Shown here: positions 58,131-64,000 of the stretch, piece after piece | Position numbering within the stretch: position 1 is the stretch's first letter | How the letters are laid out: every line of letters begins with the position of its first letter | Assembly (NCBI GenBank): GCA_958295665.1 | Contig: OY282560.1 | Coordinates: 50,778,333 to 50,842,332, forward strand | DNA from: Tipula vernalis | Lineage: Eukaryota; Arthropoda; Insecta; Diptera; Tipulidae | Reading direction: 5' to 3' | Length of the DNA: 64,000 nt | Position numbers and translations under genes: made by a program | Notes under the pieces: model-generated | The model's input: the letters and a program-made list of their open reading frames with translations, nothing else | What the model was told of the DNA's origin: nothing | Database searches by the model: none

Positions 58131-58858
58131 ATTCTACAAGAGCATCAAGTTTCTGCTTCCGAATGCATCTATCGTTTGTGTCACCTTCCTTTAAAGCAAT
58201 CTTCTCGTAAATGTGTGTTCCTTAACACGCGCAAGCTTGAACAGCGTTACAAAGTTTTCCGCTTTGTGAATGACGATGTTGCTGGCTTTGAGCGATACTA
58301 CTACTTTTTGAGCGATACACGAACCGACCACATGCAGATCCAACTTATAAATTTGAAAACATGTCACTAATTGAGTTTGCGATGCTCTTTGAACCTCATT
58401 ACAGAACAGTTGTCGAGGATGAAGATGTTGGGGATCAAGTTGCTTACGATGACATATTGAATGTTCCTCCAATAAGTTTTCTGACTCTGTTAAGTATAGC
58501 AAAAATGAAAATAAGAAGCCGCCCTGCTGTCATTCGAGTACCAAACTTGCGAGAAGCAAATGATCCAGATAACTATTACTACAGTCTTCTAGCTCAATAT
58601 TTGCCGTTTCGTAATGAGGCTGATTTGCTAAGAGGATACGATTTATCAAAAGAAGCTTTTCTAGCGAGAGAAGCTCAACTGTTAGCAACAAGCAGATACA
58701 TGGAAACTAATCGAGTACGAGATCGTCAGTTGGATAATGCCTTTAATCAGGCAAATGCGTTCATTCAGTTACAGAATCCTGTCAATGATGAAATTGAATT
58801 GGAAGATAACGACTACGACGCGAATGACGTTAGACCCGCTAACACTGAAATTTAAAAT
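58130..58858 (+). pseudogene. Helitron post-Rep region; ends without helicase
   Basis: This region carries ECIYRLCHLPLKQSSRKCVF, RYKVFRFV, then after a frame change near 58340 MSLIEFAMLFEPHYRTVV and YYYSLLAQYLPFRNEADLLR (Rep-to-helicase linker). It ends with DNAFNQANAFIQLQNPVNDE and a stop at 58858. A complete Helitron would go on into a PIF1 helicase with a Walker A motif (GxxGxGK[ST]). No such motif follows; 58859 onward is AT-rich repeat. Confidence 0.8.
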
Positions 58859-59039
58859 TCAAATTTAAATCATCTAATTCCTGAAGCCATATAAGTTCAA
58901 TACCAGATTTACAACTTTATTAGTTAATTCCAGACAGTCCTCTAAAATCAAATCAAATTGATAATTAATTAATTGCTTACTAATTAATCTATTCCGTTTA
59001 AATCCCACTGCAAAATAATTCAAAATAATCAAAAACACA
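58859..59039. other. AT-rich spacer after the Helitron stop
   Basis: No gene. It grades into the 11-bp repeat from about 59040. Confidence 0.6.
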
Positions 59040-59285
59040 ATAAAAGTTTAATAAAAGAATAAAAGTTAAATAAAAGTTTAACAAAAGTTTAATTAAAATT
59101 TAACAAAAGTTTAACAAAAGTTTAATAAAATTTTAATAAAAATTTAAAAAAAGTTAATTAAAAGTTTAACAAAAGTTTAATAAAAGTTTGACAAAAGTTT
59201 AACAAAAGTTTATTTAAAGTTTAACAAAAGTATAACTATAACAAAAAATTAATAAAAGTTTAACAAAAGTTTAATAAAAGTTGAA
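59040..59285 (+). repeat. Degenerate 11-bp tandem repeat
   Basis: The unit is AAAAGTTTAA[CT], repeated about 20 times with substitutions and small indels. Its first eight bases are the unit of the following array. Confidence 0.8.
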
Positions 59286-61394
59286 TAAAAGTTTAAAAGT
59301 TTAAAAGTTTAAAAGTTTAAAAGTTTAAAAGTTTAAAAGTTTAAAAGTTTAAAAGTTTAAAAGTTTAAAAGTTTAAAAGTTTAAAAGTTTAAAGTTTAAA
59401 AGTTTAAAAGTTTAAAAGTTTAAAAGTTTAAAAGTTTAAAAGTTTCAAAAGTTTCAAAAGTTTAAAAGTTTAAAAGTTTAAAAGTTTAAAAGTTTTAAAA
59501 GTTTAAAAGTTTAAAAGTTTAAAAGTTTAAAAGTTTCAAAAGTTTAAAAGTTTAAAAGTTTAAAAGTTTAAAAGTTTAAAAGTTTAAAAGTTTAAAAGTT
59601 TAAAAGTTTAAAAGTTTAAAAGTTTAAAAGTTTAAAAGTTTAAAAGTTTAAAAGTTTAAAAGTTTAAAAGTTTGAAAGTTTAAAAGTTTAAAAGTTTAAA
59701 AGTTTAAAAGTTTAAAAGTTTAAAAGTTTAAAAGTTTAAAAGTTTAAAAGTTTAAAAGTTTAAAAGTTTAAAAGTTTAAAAGTTTAAAAGTTTAAAAGTT
59801 TAAAAGTTTAAAAGTTTAAAAGTTTAAAAGTTTAAAAGTTTAAAAGTTTAAAAGTTTAAAAGTTTAAAAGTTTAAAAGTTTAAAAGTTTAAAAGTTTAAA
59901 AGTTTAAAAGTTTAAATGTTTAAAAGTTTAAAAGTTTAAAAGTTTAAAAGTTTAAAAGTTTAAAAGTTTAAAAGTTTAAAAGTTTAAAAGTTTAAAAGTT
60001 TAAAAGTTTAAAAGTTTAAAAGTTTAAAAGTTTAAAAGTTTAAAAGTTTAAAAGTTTAAAAGTTTAAAAGTTTAAAAGTTTAAAAGTTTAAAAGTTTAAA
60101 AGTTTAAAAGTTTAAAAGTTTAAAAGTTTAAAAGTTTAAAAGTTTAAAAGTTTAAAAGTTTAAAAGTTTAAAAGTTTAAAAGTTTAAAAGTTTAAAAGTT
60201 TAAAAGTTTAAAAGTTTAAAAGTTTAAAAGTTTAAAAGTTTAAAAGTTTAAAAGTGTAAAAGTTTAAAAGTTTAAAAGTTTAAAAGTTTAAAAGTTTAAA
60301 AGTTTAAAAGTTTAAAAGTTTAAAAGTTTAAAAGTTTAAAAGTTTAAAAGTTTAAAAGTTTAAAAGTTTAAAAGTTTAAAAGTTTAAAAGTTTAAAAGTT
60401 TAAAAGTTTAAAAGTTTAAAAGTTTAAAAGTTTAAAAGTTTAAAAGTTTAAAAGTTTAAAAGTTTAAAAGTTTAAAAGTTTAAAAGTTTAAAAGTTTAAA
60501 AGTTTAAAAGTTTAAAAGTTTAAAAGTTTAAAAGTTTAAAAATTTAAAAGTTTAAAAGTTTAAAAGTTTAAAAGTTTAAAAGTTTAAAAGTTTAAAAGTT
60601 TATTAAAGTTTAAAAGTTTAAAAGTTTAAAAGTTTAAAAGTTTAAAAGTTTAAAAGTTTAAAAGTTTAAAAGTTTAAAAGTTTTAAAGTTTAAAAGTTTA
60701 AAAGTTTAAAAGTTTAAAAGTTTAAAAGTGTAAAAGTTTAAAAGTTTAAAAGTTTAAAAGTTTAAAAGTTTAAAAGTTTAAAAGTTTAAAAGTTTAAAAG
60801 TTTAAAAGTTTAAAAGTTTAAAAGTTTAAAAGTTTAAAAGTTTAAAAGTTTAAAAGTTTAAAAGTTTAAAAGTTTAAAAGTTTAAAAGTTTAAAAGTTTA
60901 AAAGTTTAAAAGTTTAAAAGTTTAAAAGTTTAAAAGTTTAAAAGTTTAAAAGTTTAAAAGTTTAAAAGTTTAAAAGTTTAAAAGTTTAAAAGTTTAAAAG
61001 TTTAAAAGTTTAAAAGTTTAAAAGTTTAAAAGTTTAAAAGTTTAAAAGTTTAAAAGTTTAAAAGTTTAAAAGTTTAAAAGTTTAAAAGTTTAAAAGTTTA
61101 AAAGTTTAAAAGTTTAAAAGTTTAAAAGTTTAAAAGTTTAAAAGTTTAAAAGTTTAAAAGTTTAAAAGTTTAAAAGTTTAAAAGTTTAAAAGTTTAAAAG
61201 TTTAAAAGTTTAAAAGTTTAAAAGTTTAAAAGTTTAAAAGTTTAAAAGTTTAAAAGTTTAAAAGTTTAAAAGTTTAAAAGTTTAAAAGTTTAAAAGTTTA
61301 AAAGTTTAAAAGTTTAAAAGTTTAAAAGTTTAAAAGTTTAAAAGTTTAAAAGTTTAAAAGTTTAAAAGTTTAAAAGTTTAAAAGTTTAAAAGTT
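59286..61394 (+). repeat. Octanucleotide satellite (TTTAAAAG)n, about 263 units
   Basis: About 2.1 kb of AAAAGTTT repeats. Interruptions cluster at 59390-59545 (7-mers, TTTCAAAAG variants), with scattered ones at 59671, 59918, 60253, 60541, 60600-60690 and 60727. From about 60735 to 61394 no variant was seen. No ORF. Confidence 0.95.
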
Positions 61395-61726
61395 AAGGGT
61401 TAAGGTCACCAGTTCAGCACCTTATATCTTGACGCCAACAACTGTTTATTCAGTGATTCTCTAATAAAATTCATCATCTGAATGTTGTTTGATACCATTT
61501 CGCAATTTAACCTTGAAACAACCGCTGAAAATGATTCAAAAAATAACTTAAGTTTCTACCTGAATGTAAAATGTTACTCTCATTCAGAATCCGAGTTGAC
61601 CTTTAAATAACCTTGGAAACAGATTTCAAGGTCATACTTAAGGTCACCAATCGATTGCCTCATAAAATCCTATAACTTTTATAAACGTTATTTTATTATC
61701 GGCAGCATTCCTGGCGAATTATTTAA
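61395..61726. other. Flank of the octamer array
   Basis: Starts GTTAAGGGTTAAGGTCACCA. TTAAGGTCACCA occurs again at about 61639. Each copy is followed at similar distance by a CCTTATA/CCTCATA block. Possible transposon terminal or subterminal sequence. No gene. Confidence 0.45.
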
Positions 61727-62880
61727 GTGGGTCTTTTAAAACGGTATCTTGCAGCGGTAACTGAAACAGACGCAACATCAATTAATAGATTTTCAGCGGA
61801 CTCTCGCCAACATAGGTTTGAATTTCATGAAAGATTACCGGGCAGTCGCAATTTCAACATAAACAATTTCAGATCACGGCTTAGATCATCTTCTAAATCA
61901 TTCGAACTCTGCTACTACCAACGTCGTTTTGGCTCACGCGCACGCAAATAGTCAAAGTCATGTAATATTCCATCGTCTTGCAAAGCTGAACTTCTCCTTC
62001 AAATGTCTCTAGCCCTTTGGAAAATAGATAAATTCTACAGTCTATAGCACACAATTATATAGTCAATCTCGCAACCAAGTGGTATTTGCAACTCAGCTGA
62101 GGCATTCTTGCGATTCCTTAAGAAAATTCTAAAAGGGCTGGATTTTGTCTTTTTTTATATCGATGATATCCTCACACTGCCGCATAAAGATAGAGTTGAA
62201 GCCACCTCAAACTCTCCAGAGCCAACGTCAATCCGCCAAAAACAGCAGTTCGAAGGTATGGTGAACTATTACCTCCGCGTTATACCACGTTTGGCCGAAC
62301 TGTTATCGTCTATTCACCGGGGATCGGCCATTTTTCTCAAGAAGGGCAAACACAGAAACATTTCATGACAAGTGTTCTCCGGACACGGCCACCCTTTTGG
62401 GACATCCGTTGAATGATACTGAGTTCAACATCACTATAGACTTTACCAGCTTAGCGGTTCGAGCTATCTTACAACAACGGAACCATGGATTTGGCAACCA
62501 CTAGTTTTCTTACCAAAGAAGCTCTGTTCGGAAATAAAATGCTCCATCCTACTCCTCTTTCGACATGACAGAATTACTTCAAAAGCAACAACTTGAAGAC
62601 GAATTGTAGAAAATATATTTCAGTTCGGAATCCGAAATCAAAAGTAGACCTCTATTTGATCAACATCCGTACTACGAGTAAATTAATTGATTGAATGAAT
62701 ACTGGAAGTCTTGTATCCCATGTCAAAAGACAAACGATCACCGCCACACAAAATTAGAACTTGGTAAATTTTAGCTACCAAGTGGGACATTTGAATACAT
62801 CCACATGAATCTAGTTGATCCACTGCCCCAATCGAATGCCTTTCATTACATTCTAACGATGGTCGACGGTATAATGTCTA
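61727..62880 (+). pseudogene. Ty3/gypsy retrotransposon gypsy-3, scrap of Gag, RT and integrase
   Basis: 61890-61950 reads a Gag end ahead of a zinc-knuckle remnant (LCYYQRRFGSRARK). 62095-62180 reads AEAFLRFLKKILKGLDFVFF and YIDDIL (polymerase box), with the rest of RT missing. 62225-62330 carries QFEGMVNYYLRVIPRLAELL, the connection region. About 62420-62520 is a faint RNase H part. 62710-62870 is the integrase zinc-core junction (CIPCQKTNDH, FEYIHMNLVDPLPQSN, YILTMVDGI). Two large internal deletions join these parts, and stops are frequent. Confidence 0.75.
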
Positions 62881-64000
62881 ATGTATAATGTATATTAGTA
62901 TGTAGTGTTCATTTTTTAATTGAACGCCTGAATGTTGATAACTAAAGTTATAAATACCCGGAATACCCGGATTTTGTATTTCTTTTATCTGTCAACTCTG
63001 CGTCATAATGATATCTTTATAGTGAGATGAATATTCAATAAGCTTTGCTTTGATATTTCATCATAGAATGATACTCAGTTCAATGGCAGCTCGTAATTAT
63101 TCAGCGCTTATTGTTAAACTCGCGTTCTAATTATGTTAAATCGCCAAATGAACTGCAATGGTGTGCGCGACCGCTCAAGCCTCTCGATTCCTCGCCGCGC
63201 ACAAGAATTTAGAGAAATTTGTGAATATCAAAAAGTAATCGTCTAAACATTGTTTTCGATGCCAGATCTGTCTTGAGTGGACTTCTTCGTCTGCAAGTTG
63301 GTATATTTTGTTTTTCGTTAGTAATCTTTATTTGATCATTAGACCTCATTTTTGAGCGATCTATGTCAACATTTTCAGTGTCGTAGTTTGGTGGTTTGTT
63401 TGATTCTATCTTTGAAAATTTTTCTAGGGCTATTATGCAGTAGCTAAATCGAGGGTGTACTGCTATATGCTCGTTTTGCGTAAGCCTTCGGCACATTTCA
63501 TTGCTTTATACCAGCTTACTTGATTGATTCATTACTTAAAACTAAGTTCAAAACTTTCTTAGAACTTTTCTTACCCATTAATGTGATATAAACTATAATT
63601 GTTTGCGCAAAGTGCAATGAACTAAGTATCAGACTATTTTAGTATTTTACTGGAAATTACTTATCTAGTTGGTTTGGCCAATTATTATATTTCACCTACT
63701 AATGGAACACGCGATCGCAAAAATATCCAATTATTAATTAATTATATTTTGCCATTTGTTTTCCCGAAAGTATTGTTTTTCATAAATAGAATTTATCAGA
63801 AAACAAAAATTCTGTGTTAATACAAATGTATCTTTCATTTTCTAAATTTTGCCGATAAATCCAATTATTTGAGTTCTAGGTACTTGCCATAGCCCGTACT
63901 GTTCCGTGAACGTTTTTTTAATTTGTGCCAAATGTTACAATTCATTTAATGTAAATTGCCAACCTTGACCTTCAAATTCAGTTTTTTTTGTAAACATAAA
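62881..64000. other. No gene recognised
   Basis: The minus-strand ORF at 63209-63496 (95 codons) has an Asn/Lys/Arg-rich composition and no motif I recognise. The rest is AT-rich. Confidence 0.5.

Noticed and set aside
59286..61394. Possible CRISPR-like or telomere-like array
   Set aside because: There are no spacers and the unit is a simple octamer. It is unlike known insect telomere repeats (TTAGG) and is internal.
63209..63496. 95-codon minus-strand ORF as a transposon Gag
   Set aside because: The Lys/Arg/Asn-rich composition is suggestive, but no zinc knuckle or gag core motif is present.

Overview
This window is an AT-rich stretch of insect nuclear DNA, almost certainly from a fly (Diptera). 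The element mix points that way: many BEL/Pao and Ty3/gypsy retrotransposons, Jockey/LOA- and R1-clade non-LTR elements, piggyBac, mariner-like elements and Helitrons. I cannot fix the species. There is no operon, rRNA, tRNA or CRISPR content that I can see. Nearly all coding signal belongs to transposable elements, most of them broken by stops, frameshifts and internal deletions. Only one ORF (52072-52755) looks like a host gene.

Layout. 1-1255: 5' part of a LOA/Jockey-group non-LTR element (copy A, minus). 2401-2706: Helitron scrap (minus). 3020-6765: BEL-1 (plus). 6762-8200: Jockey-clade scrap (minus). 10612-13069: a complete piggyBac element (minus) with TTAA target duplication, matching terminal repeats and an apparently intact transposase of about 595 residues split by one 159-bp intron. 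13850-14035: second Helitron scrap (minus). 14036-18420: BEL-2 (plus). 18456-22907: nearly full-length R1-clade element (minus). 22908-23335: mariner-like scrap. 25477-26072: foldback repeat. 26170-30640: BEL-5 (minus) interrupted by BEL-3 (plus). 31000-33480: gypsy-1. 35130-37790: LOA/Jockey copy B (plus), same family as copy A. 40010-40735: mariner-like transposase (minus) abutting gypsy-2 (40760-41905, plus) through a perfect hairpin. 43636-44147: satellite of about 150 bp per unit, into which BEL-4 (44148 to about 48770) has inserted. 52072-52755: low-complexity Asn/Ser-rich candidate host gene. 55120-58858: Helitron coding block. 59040-61394: tandem repeat that changes from an 11-bp to an 8-bp unit. 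61727-62880: gypsy-3 scrap. 62881-64000: nothing recognised.

Most interesting parts. (1) The Helitron carries an Arg-rich ESP-repeat leader, a DUF6570-like zinc region, a block resembling the herpesvirus-tegument-type (C76) cysteine protease fold, and a HUH/Y2 Rep region, but it stops before any PIF1 helicase. Just downstream lies a 2.1-kb (TTTAAAAG)n array that seems to have grown out of an 11-bp precursor. (2) The piggyBac copy looks young and possibly functional. (3) The region is a dense, two-orientation graveyard of many families, of the kind that can act as a piRNA source. All family assignments come from reading motifs by eye; no database search was run.
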